Source: a virus
Reading direction: 5' to 3' (one strand)
Length of the DNA: 33,851 nucleotides
IMG/VR virus record: IMGVR_UViG_3300025238_000051
Span: 1 to 33,851 of that record
Part shown: positions 1 to 7,792 of the stretch, piece by piece
Numbering within the stretch: the stretch's first letter is position 1
How the letters are laid out: the number at the start of each line of letters is the position of its first letter
Made by a program: the position numbers and the translations under genes
The notes under the pieces: generated by a model
The model's input: the letters and a program-made list of their open reading frames with translations, nothing else
Databases searched by the model: none
Told to the model about the DNA's origin: nothing

Positions 1-255
1 ATGATACGCGTTGAAAAGTTTCATCCAAAGGATGACATTGGAACCGACCACATCGAGGTTAAATTCGATGCCAAAAACGCCCATATTCGCGTCGTGAATC
101 GTTTTAGTGAATCTTTGCCGGCAATCATAGTCGAACATCTAGGAAGCCTTCACAGAGTCCTTAAAATCGCTCTGCATACCGCCCAAAGGAACAAGATCGA
201 TCTGGTTGCGCTAATTTCTGATAAATACGACCGCCATGCCGGGCTTTTTTACTGA
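1..255 (+). CDS. Hypothetical protein, possibly 5'-truncated
   Basis: This 84-residue reading frame begins at the first base of the window, so no ribosome binding site can be seen and the true start may lie further upstream. The protein is mixed and soluble-looking, with no signal peptide or membrane segment. A central helical stretch (about residues 40-65) is rich in Leu, Ala and Ile. I recognise no family. It is the only rightward gene at this end. Its stop overlaps by 7 bases the stop of the leftward o-spanin gene, so the two are convergent and tightly packed, which argues for phage rather than host DNA. Confidence 0.5.
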   Translation: MIRVEKFHPKDDIGTDHIEVKFDAKNAHIRVVNRFSESLPAIIVEHLGSLHRVLKIALHTAQRNKIDLVALISDKYDRHAGLFY

Positions 256-464
256 CAGAGTTCTAGCCAGACCACGTTATTTTCATCAATCTGGCTCTTT
301 GTCTTTTCTGTATCATCAGCATGACTGTACACAGGATTATAAATAAGGCAAAAGTCACTTGTCGGACCGTGTGAACAGCTTGCGAACATCGTCACGCTTG
401 TCAGGATCAGAAAGGGAATCACGGGCCTTTTTAGCTTTCTCGAGATTATTGAGAGTTTCTTCAT
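249..464 (-). CDS. Rz1-like o-spanin lipoprotein
   Basis: This small 71-residue protein has a basic N-terminus, a hydrophobic segment (about residues 14-28) and a lipobox-like F-A-S-C with the modifiable cysteine at residue 30. The predicted mature part is about 42 residues. It carries a C-terminal D-x-N-N-x-V-W-L-E-L-C pattern that I associate with small phage Rz1-like proteins. It would be an outer-membrane lipoprotein that pairs with the inner-membrane spanin to fuse the two membranes at the end of lysis. It overlaps the i-spanin gene by 110 bases in another frame, the usual Rz/Rz1 architecture. The Phe at -3 of the lipobox is not the commonest residue, so acylation is likely but not certain. 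Confidence 0.7.
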   Translation of the reverse strand: MKKLSIISRKLKRPVIPFLILTSVTMFASCSHGPTSDFCLIYNPVYSHADDTEKTKSQIDENNVVWLELCQ

Positions 465-588
465 ATTGGTCCGCCCTTTCCTCTTTCTTGCCCTGATTAG
501 TAAAATAACGAATGGCCCAGATTAAGCCGATGGCAACGGCGATGATATAAACCACCAGCCGTGCCAATTCGGATAAAATCAAGCTCAT
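355..588 (-). CDS. Rz-like i-spanin
   Basis: This 77-residue protein has one N-terminal membrane segment (about residues 8-28). After it comes a charged, helix-forming tail rich in Glu, Lys and Asp (about residues 33-77) that probably forms a coiled coil in the periplasm. This is the layout of an inner-membrane spanin subunit. The gene starts with an ATGA overlap on the upstream holin-like gene and contains the start of the o-spanin gene within it. Sequence identity to known Rz proteins is not obvious by eye; the call rests on topology, size and the overlapping lipoprotein partner. Confidence 0.65.
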   Translation of the reverse strand: MSLILSELARLVVYIIAVAIGLIWAIRYFTNQGKKEERADQYEETLNNLEKAKKARDSLSDPDKRDDVRKLFTRSDK

Positions 589-782
589 TTATCGTCTGCG
601 TTCTTTGCTTTACCAACATTAAGCGCAATGACGTTCAAGACGCGCAGAATCTTGTTTAGCCATTCGTCGTCTGTTTTCGTTGGCGTTAATGTTGTAATAG
701 CTTTAGCCGCTGTCATAACGGCCAGAACGGCCGCAACCCAATCAGGGATTGCAGCACCAATTTGTGCAATAGTTTCAATCAT
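585..782 (-). CDS. Small membrane protein, holin candidate
   Basis: I start this gene at the ATG at 782, not 842, because a good GGAG ribosome binding site lies just upstream and the longer frame would run into the endolysin gene. The product is 65 residues with one hydrophobic, Ala-rich helix (about residues 5-29) and a charged C-terminus. It lies directly between the endolysin and the spanins, where a holin or pinholin is expected. With a single membrane segment it would be a class III-like holin or an accessory. Function is inferred from position only; the 94-residue protein at 2263 is a competing candidate. Confidence 0.6.
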   Translation of the reverse strand: MIETIAQIGAAIPDWVAAVLAVMTAAKAITTLTPTKTDDEWLNKILRVLNVIALNVGKAKNADDK

Positions 783-783
783 T

Positions 784-1182
784 TTATTCTCCTTCGATTT
801 CTTCTGGGTAATATTTCCAAGGCAGCTGATAATGCGGGCCATCTTTTAGCGTGGTCCAATGACCGCCCCATTCAATGGGTGTGCCCAATTCCTGTGATGC
901 CGCCGCCATAGCATCATAGATTTTGTAATAAAGGGGCCAGTCCCAACGGACCTGACCATTCAAATACGCCCCAAGATCAACAGCATGGCCTGTTAAATGC
1001 CTGCTATTCATTGTTTGTGATGCGCCGGACCTAACAAGTTGGGCCTGACGTTCCTTTGAGCGCATACCTTCTAAGACTGTAAAATCGACCTCGGTGAGTT
1101 CTATCGCGCGTTCAACGACCTTCTTCAGGTCAGGATGAACGTTTGCAAGTCTCAATTGCGAGCGAGCTGAAAGCTTGTACAT
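784..1182 (-). CDS. Endolysin, peptidase M15 family (L-Ala-D-Glu type)
   Basis: This 132-residue, single-domain zinc peptidase should cut peptide stems in peptidoglycan at the end of infection. The metal-binding pattern of the VanY/M15 family is visible: S-R-H-L-T-G-H-A-V-D (His62, Asp69) and a later D-G-P-H-Y (His117), with a typical G-M-R-S-x-E-R-Q segment at residues 39-46. There is no signal peptide, so export would depend on a holin. Length fits the compact T5-type endopeptidase endolysins. The ATG follows GGAG by a few bases, and the next gene starts 2 bases beyond the stop codon, indicating one lysis transcript. Confidence 0.88.
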   Translation of the reverse strand: MYKLSARSQLRLANVHPDLKKVVERAIELTEVDFTVLEGMRSKERQAQLVRSGASQTMNSRHLTGHAVDLGAYLNGQVRWDWPLYYKIYDAMAAASQELGTPIEWGGHWTTLKDGPHYQLPWKYYPEEIEGE

Positions 1183-1971
1183 TTATCTTATCTCCACTGG
1201 TGTTCTGATTAAGTTTTTACGCCCTGATGACCATGACCCGCAGTCTTGGCACTGGTAACGCTGATATTTTCCCGCTTTAGTGCGTCTATATCCCCTTGCT
1301 TGAAGGTTTCCTGAACCACAATTGCAGAGCATGCCACCCTCGATAAAGGTGTTAAGGTTTGGATGCGACTTCATAAACGGGCGTAATTTGTAATAAAGCG
1401 CTTCTAAGGGCGGAATATCCCCGCGGCCATATGTCACTACGTCCTTAATCGCTTTTACATCACCCAAGCCCGCTTTTTGCATTGTTCCGGGCTTTAGTTT
1501 TCTTTTCTGTGCCGGGAATCCGAAGTACTCGCCAAGATAAGCAAGTGAATTACTTGAAATGGCAGAGACTTTACGCGCTTCTTTAAGTGTATCGACAGTC
1601 GGTATGTTTGGAATTGGCTTTAAACCGTGGTACAAGGCCCTAGCATTGAACTTCTTAACATCGAACTTATCGCCATTATGATGAACAAGTATATCAGCTT
1701 CAGACAGTACGCCATGCAGAGTTTTAACAACCACGTAATCGTCAATATGCAAATCACGCACATCCCATGAATTGTTTAGGAATCTTGGCATATCATCTAA
1801 CAGGCTGACTGTTTCAATTCGCTTTTTATCTAACCACTTCCACTGTCCGCAGATCATGAACCAGTCATGAAGAATATTTGAATGCGGAACGTTTATTTTC
1901 CAAAGGTCGTAATGTTGAGAAATAATGTGCGAAATTTCTGTATCCCATAGCAGGATTTTAGGCTCGCTCAT
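1183..1971 (-). CDS. DEDD-type 3'-5' exonuclease with C-terminal zinc ribbon
   Basis: The start is the ATG at 1971, with GGGGGAG upstream and an ATGA overlap with the preceding gene. The 262-residue product has an RNase H-like exonuclease core. Exo I D-T-E is at residues 10-12, Exo II N-G-D-K-F-D with Asp104 lies after a hydrophobic V-H-H, and Exo III Y-G-R-G-D has Tyr181 and Asp185. The C-terminus (about residues 214-250) is a four-cysteine zinc ribbon (C-x-C at 216/218 and C-x-x-C at 241/244) like those of transposases and DNA-binding proteins. It would degrade or trim single strands of DNA or RNA. Its place inside the lysis block is odd; it may act on host DNA or mRNA late in infection. 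Confidence 0.72.
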   Translation of the reverse strand: MSEPKILLWDTEISHIISQHYDLWKINVPHSNILHDWFMICGQWKWLDKKRIETVSLLDDMPRFLNNSWDVRDLHIDDYVVVKTLHGVLSEADILVHHNGDKFDVKKFNARALYHGLKPIPNIPTVDTLKEARKVSAISSNSLAYLGEYFGFPAQKRKLKPGTMQKAGLGDVKAIKDVVTYGRGDIPPLEALYYKLRPFMKSHPNLNTFIEGGMLCNCGSGNLQARGYRRTKAGKYQRYQCQDCGSWSSGRKNLIRTPVEIR

Positions 1972-2249
1972 ATCGGCTCCCCCGCCCAAATCCAGACAGG
2001 GCCGGTTGATATAATGCAGGATGTTTCGCCTAAATCCCTAGCCCATGTCATTACATAGCCATCAATCGGCGATACAAACAACTGCAATACAATTCCCTGT
2101 CTAGCTGTAAAGGTAGATGTAAATGCAAAGCCGTGGCTTATAAGTTCGGCGGCAAGTTCTTTTGTACTTGCGCACAACCCCACATTTGCTTTGGCTGGTT
2201 GCGCCCATAAAAAAACGGCCACTAAGGCCGCTAAAATCGCTATTCTCAA
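1968..2249 (-). CDS. Small exported protein, unknown function
   Basis: The start is a TTG at 2249 with AGGGGG just upstream. Residues 1-21 form a clear signal peptide: a short basic start, a hydrophobic Ala/Leu/Val core, then A-K-A as a likely signal peptidase I site. About 72 residues follow with two cysteines that could form a disulphide in the periplasm. The mature part looks beta-rich. I do not recognise the family. It is translationally coupled to the exonuclease gene by a 4-base overlap and lies among lysis genes, so a role in envelope breakdown or exclusion is possible but unproven. Confidence 0.6.
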   Translation of the reverse strand: MRIAILAALVAVFLWAQPAKANVGLCASTKELAAELISHGFAFTSTFTARQGIVLQLFVSPIDGYVMTWARDLGETSCIISTGPVWIWAGEPI

Positions 2250-2262
2250 ACTACCCCCTATT

Positions 2263-2547
2263 TCAGATGTTTATCCATGGCCTGCCATAAATAACAAGAT
2301 ACCCAACCACCCCTAGCAGCATGGATATAAGTGAAATAGCGCACCACCAAATTATCGACATTAATTTGTCGAATCTTTCATCGAGCTTTTTGTATAGCTC
2401 GGCATCTCCCTTAATAATTTCATCCCTAATCGCTTTAAATTCCTTGTTGTTTTCTTTTTGCTGTTCCCAAAGTATTTGAAGCGTTTCATCTCTATGTGGC
2501 ATAGGCATTGACCGTGGAGGTAAGATTTTCAATTTTATTTTTATCAA
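2263..2547 (-). CDS. Coiled-coil, single-membrane-segment protein, holin-like
   Basis: The 94-residue frame has a charged helical part (about residues 20-62, rich in Glu, Lys and Asp) followed by one strong C-terminal membrane helix (about 63-88, W-W-C-A-I-S-L-I-type). This layout resembles XhlA-like and other phage holin accessories. The start is uncertain. A TTG at 2547 has a good GGAG in front but overlaps the receiver gene by 56 bases; the ATGs at 2508 or 2502 have no clear ribosome site. It sits among the lysis genes, and a holin or antiholin role is inferred from topology. Confidence 0.55.
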   Translation of the reverse strand: MIKIKLKILPPRSMPMPHRDETLQILWEQQKENNKEFKAIRDEIIKGDAELYKKLDERFDKLMSIIWWCAISLISMLLGVVGYLVIYGRPWINI

Positions 2548-2848
2548 TCACTCCAATAGCGCCATGCCTTAAAGCGGCCTCCTGCATTTTCTTATTACAG
2601 ATGCCGGAAATGACCAACACAGGAGCATACTTTTTAAGTTTTTGAATAATATCCAAGCCAAATGAATCCGGCAGTGAAACATCTGTAATAATCAAATCGA
2701 AATGCGTTGTTTTAAGTAATTTTTGCGCGTTCTTTAAATAATGTGCCACCTTGATTTCATGGCCTTCCGCATGTTCGCAGACTAAGTACGCATCAGACTC
2801 GCTGTCATCAATCAGTAAAATTTTTATGGGTTTTATCTTTTGTGCCAT
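2492..2848 (-). CDS. Stand-alone response-regulator receiver domain protein
   Basis: Starting at the ATG at 2848, with AGGAG about 10 bases upstream, the product is 118 residues and consists only of a CheY-like receiver domain. Key residues are visible: acidic pair Asp14-Asp15, phospho-acceptor Asp56 in I-I-T-D-V-S-L-P, the switch Ser81 in V-I-S-G, and Lys103 in I-D-K-N-K. There is no DNA-binding or enzymatic output domain, so it would act by binding a partner or by competing for a host kinase. It is embedded between a membrane protein and a holin-like gene in the same transcript. A receiver domain in the late block is unusual. All catalytic residues are kept, so it is probably functional. 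Confidence 0.85.
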   Translation of the reverse strand: MAQKIKPIKILLIDDSESDAYLVCEHAEGHEIKVAHYLKNAQKLLKTTHFDLIITDVSLPDSFGLDIIQKLKKYAPVLVISGICNKKMQEAALRHGAIGVIDKNKIENLTSTVNAYAT

Positions 2849-2850
2849 AA

Positions 2851-3447
2851 TCAAATAACTCCTGTAGCCCATAAGAATGTTAAAACAGATACGGCATAAG
2901 CAATGCCATCGCCCGTGAACTCAGCATGGAACCATCTGTCACCCGGTAAAAGCTTCCAGACACGGCTTGCCAGTTCTTTACCCAATGGCAGGAACAACAT
3001 GCCCGTGCCGCCTAAAGGTAATGTAATGATAAAGCCCTTTGTGGCTGCCCATATCCATGAATAACCTTTATCGCCTAGCTTATAGCCCAGCAATTTGCCT
3101 ATAGCGTCGTTTAAAGGACGTAGGGTGCTTTGTCGCGTTTCTTTTGGTTTTCCATACCCTTCCCACTTTAGATATGCCCATGTGGCCGCCTGTATGCCCG
3201 CATACGATATAGCAGAACCTGCGACAAATATGATGCCCTTTGCCAGCCATGATAGGTCGAACTTATCACCCCAGCCGATTGCAGCTGATAAACCTATACT
3301 TAGCGCGAGTATAAATTCAGGAACCGAAGACAGCCAATTAGCTTTATCTTGCCACGCTGTCCATTTCTTAGGCATAGATCGTCCAGCTTGAACAGCCCAA
3401 AAGCCCATCCAGATAAACAGGGCCACAAATTGTGCAAGGGTTGTCAT
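2851..3447 (-). CDS. Polytopic membrane protein, unknown
   Basis: This 198-residue protein has about four hydrophobic stretches (near residues 3-20, 43-60, 68-90 and 135-158, perhaps another at 180-198) separated by charged loops, so it is probably an inner-membrane protein. I recognise no motif. It overlaps the preceding tail-associated gene by 4 bases and is followed closely by the receiver gene, so all are co-expressed late. Candidate roles are a holin-like pore, superinfection exclusion or a sensor partner for the receiver protein; none is supported beyond context. Confidence 0.6.
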   Translation of the reverse strand: MTTLAQFVALFIWMGFWAVQAGRSMPKKWTAWQDKANWLSSVPEFILALSIGLSAAIGWGDKFDLSWLAKGIIFVAGSAISYAGIQAATWAYLKWEGYGKPKETRQSTLRPLNDAIGKLLGYKLGDKGYSWIWAATKGFIITLPLGGTGMLFLPLGKELASRVWKLLPGDRWFHAEFTGDGIAYAVSVLTFLWATGVI

Positions 3448-3776
3448 TTCTTTGTTTCTGGCTTAGGGTGTTTTTTCTTTACGGCTAGTATTTTACCCAG
3501 CATATCATCTGCGTCTTGTGTTAGGTTTTTACCGTTAAGTCTTTGCTCGTTAATCTCTTTCCAGATTACATCAAGCTGATCGCCGATGTCTGGATATTCT
3601 TCTTTTCTATCACGCTGATATTGCGTTTTTGCAAGCTCGGCTTGTTCGGCTTTGAACTGTTTATCACGTTCTTTAGCTTCTGCCTTTTCCACATCCGTCA
3701 AAAGATAGCGTTTACCGTTCTTCATTTTGGTTGGAGTGTCTAAAGATACTTCTGTTCCGTCGTGTAGTTTTCTCAT
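3444..3776 (-). CDS. Tail-fibre-associated small protein
   Basis: The 110-residue product has a charged, helical middle (Lys, Glu, Asp and Gln rich). Its C-terminal segment, Y-P-D-I-G-D-Q-L-D-V-I-W-K then D-M-L-G-K-I-L-A-V-K-K-K-H-P-K-P, is a pattern I know from many small phage proteins encoded just after tail-fibre genes. The precise role is not established in those phages; fibre assembly or fibre-tip function is usually supposed. It begins at the last base of the fibre gene's stop region and overlaps the next gene by 4 bases. Confidence 0.6.
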   Translation of the reverse strand: MRKLHDGTEVSLDTPTKMKNGKRYLLTDVEKAEAKERDKQFKAEQAELAKTQYQRDRKEEYPDIGDQLDVIWKEINEQRLNGKNLTQDADDMLGKILAVKKKHPKPETKK

Positions 3777-5272
3777 TATCTGCTACCTTTGTGTATAAAT
3801 GTTCCGCTTGTGATATTGCCAGATCCCATTAATAAACGAACATTGTCAATAGAATCTGTATCCGCACCCCATGAGCCAGAAACTCTATAATTTACCAAAA
3901 ATCCACTGCCATTAATTGAAGTGACAATCCCCGAAACATGGCAATAGTCACTGGTTGTTTGCCGTATCTCTAAAAATCCATAACAGCTTTCGCCAGCAGC
4001 GTTACCCACCGCAGGCGCAATGTTAATATTTGTCTGCCCAAATCCCCCCGTTCCTGTCGGTGTGGTTGCGTTTGTATTATTTGTTATTGATGCATATTGA
4101 TAACTTCCTGTTTTATAAGAAGACCCACCGTTAGCAGAATATTGCAAGTTGAATCCAGAACCATCCGTTGCAGGAGTCACCCCGCTAAACTCAATTCTTT
4201 GTGTGGGGAATTTTGAAAAGTCAATATCAAAAGAAACATCCGCATCATTGCTTGCTGTTGTCGTGCTCAACGTTATAAAATCCAAATGTGCAGGAGTGAC
4301 CGACTTATCCGTTGCCGTTCCTGTGACGATGTCAGAAGCATCAGCAAATGTAGTCGGCTTAGACAGCACAATCCACTTTGACAAGGTGTTATCATATATC
4401 AAGACGGCTGATAGATTGCTGTCGTCTAGGGTTATGTCATTTGCAATATCGATATTGCCCGTGGATTTTAATACAACCGTTCTTGCATCGTTTGCCGGTG
4501 AAATAATTAAAAACTGACCGTCTGCCCCCCCATTTATTGTTTCCAAATCATCGCTGGCCGCATCGCTTTCAGTATCAACAGTATGTTTGGTACCTGTAAT
4601 CGTAATAGCACCACTAGAAACAGTTAATTCTCCATCGTCCTTAAAGGCTGTTTTGCCCGCAAAGCTGTTGTTGCCCGTGAAAGAATTATTCTTATCGCTG
4701 GCGACCGTTGCGTTAAACAAAACATTCCATGAAGTACCGTTACACCGCACAATCGCGGAACTGCTCGCGGCAATTGACGCTGTACTTGCGCCATCAACCT
4801 GCTCAGATGAATCCGGATCAATTGTAACTGTGCCGGAACCTGTGTTATTGACAATGAAATAAAAGCCGTCTTCAGCCGTTGCCACATCAAGCAGAGATAG
4901 CGTTAAAGTGTCCGTGCATTCGATATAGGTCTTATTATATACGGATGTAACATTCAGGTTTGCGGCCGTGGTCGTCGTACTGCCACCAAATCCTGTTGTC
5001 GTATCGCCCAGAATGTCGTCAATCGTCCAAACATCTACATCAGCAGACGTTTTCAAAACAAACTTATACGAACCCGAACCCAGCCATACATCTGCATAGC
5101 CATTGGCATCCAGAATAACAGGATTTGCATTGGCAATATCGCCATCTGCTGTCGTGTAAGTATCTTTTTCCGTCGTTGTGCCAGCTTCATAGGTGTAAAG
5201 CTTACCACCAGACAAAGGGTTTCCATCCCCGTCCAGCGCTCTGAACGGGCCATAAGGTGCTAGTTTAGCCAT
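3776..5272 (-). CDS. Tail fibre / tailspike-like receptor-binding protein
   Basis: This 498-residue protein has an N-terminal segment (about 1-90) with the pattern D-G-N-P-L-S-G-G-K-L-Y-T-Y and V-I-L-D-A-N-G-Y-A-D-V-W-L, the usual virion-attachment module of podovirus fibres and spikes, related in style to the P22 tailspike head-binding domain. The rest is Thr/Ser/Asp/Gly-rich and beta-rich, as in trimeric fibres, with no recognisable lytic active site. The C-terminal third probably binds the receptor. It lies directly after the ejection proteins, matching the gp9 slot of P22. Host receptor and any enzymatic activity cannot be read from the sequence. Confidence 0.8.
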   Translation of the reverse strand: MAKLAPYGPFRALDGDGNPLSGGKLYTYEAGTTTEKDTYTTADGDIANANPVILDANGYADVWLGSGSYKFVLKTSADVDVWTIDDILGDTTTGFGGSTTTTAANLNVTSVYNKTYIECTDTLTLSLLDVATAEDGFYFIVNNTGSGTVTIDPDSSEQVDGASTASIAASSSAIVRCNGTSWNVLFNATVASDKNNSFTGNNSFAGKTAFKDDGELTVSSGAITITGTKHTVDTESDAASDDLETINGGADGQFLIISPANDARTVVLKSTGNIDIANDITLDDSNLSAVLIYDNTLSKWIVLSKPTTFADASDIVTGTATDKSVTPAHLDFITLSTTTASNDADVSFDIDFSKFPTQRIEFSGVTPATDGSGFNLQYSANGGSSYKTGSYQYASITNNTNATTPTGTGGFGQTNINIAPAVGNAAGESCYGFLEIRQTTSDYCHVSGIVTSINGSGFLVNYRVSGSWGADTDSIDNVRLLMGSGNITSGTFIHKGSR

Positions 5273-5275
5273 GTT

Positions 5276-7792
5276 TTAGTCTCCTGGATTAACAGTGCCG
5301 GCGGCTCCTACACCACCAGCAGATGCGCCGTAAATTTTGGCAGTTGATTTGGATTCATTTATCAATTTGTCTTTGATGTCTTTCAGGCTTTGCTCGAATA
5401 ATATTTTCTTACCTTTGGTGCGAGTTAGGTTTTCGGCACCTGAATCAATTGCCCCCGCAGCTGGCCTTAAAATAAGATTGCCCGCCCCGGTCGGTATCAT
5501 GCTTAGTTTTTGAAGTATTGCGCTGGCATAACGTGCAACAGCAGGCGCAGATGGCGCATATACGTCTTTTCGCGACTGTGCTTTGATGTATTTCTCAAGA
5601 TTAAAGGTCAATTCGTTTAAATCTTGTTTCATTTGACCATTGGCTAAATACCTATGAAACGCTTCATTCTTCTTTAGCTTAACAAGCTCTGATTTTAACT
5701 TGCCCAATTTAATATTGCCCATTTCATCTGTTGAATCCTCAAGGACTGATGCAAACAAACCTTTGCGTAAGTCAGTTTTAAACGCTTCTTGACGGGCTTC
5801 AGGTAAAGTATTAATCAAACGCTTAACAACTTGCCCAGATGTTGCCTTGCCCTTGCTAGAAGCCCCCATAATCATTGATTTAAGCTGATAAGGTGTTAGT
5901 TCGTCTTTTTGCAGAATATCTTCTAGAATTTTAGACTGACCGCGGAATTTATTTGTGCCGAATGTTTCTTTGAAATCCTTGTACGCTTTATTCGCTTTAA
6001 AGATTTTATCGACCAGTTCATCATCCCCAGCTTTAATCGCATTGCGGTTGATATTTTCCAGCCAATTATCATAGGCGGCTCGGATAGGCTTGCTGATCTG
6101 ATATTCGGGGCTTGCAGGGTTGATTTTACCCAAGGCAGAGCGCCATCCGGCAAGGTCTGCAAAGCGAATTGAATCACCGTCTTTTTTCAATATATCATTT
6201 AAAAATACTAAAGACTTTTTAATGGCATTTTCATCGCCGGCCATCGCCATAGATGCGCTGAACTCTGGATCCGTTGTGATTTCTTGCACATCTTTCAAAA
6301 GTGTAGATTGTGTATAACCCTTATAGACTTTGGAACGGCCTATTGCATCATTGCGGGCATTCATTAGTTTGTTTTGTAATGCTTTTTGGGCATTAAAGCG
6401 GCGTCTGACTTGGTTTGTGGCTTTCGCTATGATGTCATCACTTAATTCATCGCTATTACCCGCAAAACCTTTAACAGCTTTTTGAACCTGATCTTGAAAC
6501 TGCTGGTCAACTTGTGTAATAGCTGCTTGCGCTTCCTGACCTAAATTACCTTGTCTGGCCGCTTCCTCAACACGCATTAAATCAACATCTTCAGTTGCGG
6601 CGCCTTTTGGTAATGTATAACCATCAGGAGTGGCTTTTTGTATTTTCGTAGGTGTGTTTGGATTAGATGTAGGTGCCGGTAAGTTTTTCTTACCGATTAA
6701 GTTTTGAACACGTTCTGTTAAAGTGAATTTACGATTTAAAGCGTTTAAACCCTTGCCTGCTACTGCGCCAACACCAGCACCAGCAAGGCCCCCAGCGGCA
6801 CCATAACGTCCCAGAACCAATGCGTTTTCTGCTCTTTCTCCAAGAGTTCCTTCGCCCGTTCCGGCTCCATATACACCCCCCGATATTCCACCAGTTCCAA
6901 GGGCTGTTGCTGCTGTCTGTGCTTTACCTTTTTTCGCAAAGTTTGCTAGTCCTTTTACAGCTCCGGGCGCTGCTTTTGCAACCCCACCAAATCCTGCCAA
7001 GTTGCCGACGATCTCGCCAGTTAAATAGGATCCGGGATTTTGTTCTTGTGCAGATTGTAGCGCATTCTGGCTTTCTTGCATAGCATCTTTATAGCCTTGA
7101 ATGCCAGCATCCACGCTTAAATTTGTCACGCCATCGTATAAACCTTTAGCATAAGAGCCGACTTCATCGGCAAAGCCCCATGATGCGCCTTGCGCCAAGC
7201 CTAAACCAGCGGATTGTAGCGGGCTGTATTGTTCTTGTTCTCTGCGCTCGATCTCGGCCAGAATTTCATCTTGTGAATATGGCATTTCCTGCGGTTGTTC
7301 TTCGCCCTCGCGTCTTGCAATCTCTGCCAAAATATCCTCTTGGCTATATGCAGGGGCATCACTTTCTCGCAAGCCATCAATTCGGTTTCTCCAGCCATTT
7401 TGAAATTCAGCCTGTGAAGGGTCGTTTTCAATTATCTGATTCACAAATTCCTGCCTTTTGTCTAAGAAATCATTTGTAGATGATGCGTTTTGCAAAAGCT
7501 CTTTTGCCTTTCCAATCCCGCTATTAACTGCCGTATCAAAGTAGGCTAATTGCAATGACGGGTTGCCAATGTCTTCAGCACCAGATGCATCCCAAAACTC
7601 GCGCTTGTAAAATCCGCGCACGTATTCTGATGGATCTTGTCCAGAATCCACCATGCGTTTTATATTACGTACTTCATTGGGGTAGTATTTTGATGAAATG
7701 CCATAGAATGTCTCGCCACCGCGGTCATGCTTACTGTTTGCATAGCCACCTTCAGCCTGCATTAAATGTTCGAAAGCTTTATTGAATGACAT
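5276..7792 (-). CDS. Virion ejection protein with N-terminal GH108 muramidase domain
   Basis: At 838 residues this is the largest virion gene. Residues 1-100 look like a glycoside hydrolase 108 lysozyme: E-G-G-Y with the likely catalytic Glu14, then D-x-G-G-x-T-x-x-G-I-S. A peptidoglycan-binding-3-like stretch follows (N-P-S-L-Q-L-A-Y-F-D, about 77-100). Two near-identical copies of Y-S-Q-[ED]-[DE]-I-L-A-E-I occur at 149 and 172. A G-A-S-W-G-F-A-D-E-V motif (about 203-212) and a Gly/Ala-rich, membrane-active region (about 255-345) come next, then a long helical C-terminus. It probably enters the cell with the DNA, as P22 gp16 does, and locally opens the wall. It is the third of three adjacent ejection genes. 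Confidence 0.8.
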   Translation of the reverse strand: MSFNKAFEHLMQAEGGYANSKHDRGGETFYGISSKYYPNEVRNIKRMVDSGQDPSEYVRGFYKREFWDASGAEDIGNPSLQLAYFDTAVNSGIGKAKELLQNASSTNDFLDKRQEFVNQIIENDPSQAEFQNGWRNRIDGLRESDAPAYSQEDILAEIARREGEEQPQEMPYSQDEILAEIERREQEQYSPLQSAGLGLAQGASWGFADEVGSYAKGLYDGVTNLSVDAGIQGYKDAMQESQNALQSAQEQNPGSYLTGEIVGNLAGFGGVAKAAPGAVKGLANFAKKGKAQTAATALGTGGISGGVYGAGTGEGTLGERAENALVLGRYGAAGGLAGAGVGAVAGKGLNALNRKFTLTERVQNLIGKKNLPAPTSNPNTPTKIQKATPDGYTLPKGAATEDVDLMRVEEAARQGNLGQEAQAAITQVDQQFQDQVQKAVKGFAGNSDELSDDIIAKATNQVRRRFNAQKALQNKLMNARNDAIGRSKVYKGYTQSTLLKDVQEITTDPEFSASMAMAGDENAIKKSLVFLNDILKKDGDSIRFADLAGWRSALGKINPASPEYQISKPIRAAYDNWLENINRNAIKAGDDELVDKIFKANKAYKDFKETFGTNKFRGQSKILEDILQKDELTPYQLKSMIMGASSKGKATSGQVVKRLINTLPEARQEAFKTDLRKGLFASVLEDSTDEMGNIKLGKLKSELVKLKKNEAFHRYLANGQMKQDLNELTFNLEKYIKAQSRKDVYAPSAPAVARYASAILQKLSMIPTGAGNLILRPAAGAIDSGAENLTRTKGKKILFEQSLKDIKDKLINESKSTAKIYGASAGGVGAAGTVNPGD

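Noticed and set aside
4149-4862. Two plus-strand frames of 122 and 91 codons inside the tail-fibre gene
   Set aside because: They are antisense shadows of a long gene with clear fibre features, with no ribosome sites and no upstream promoter.
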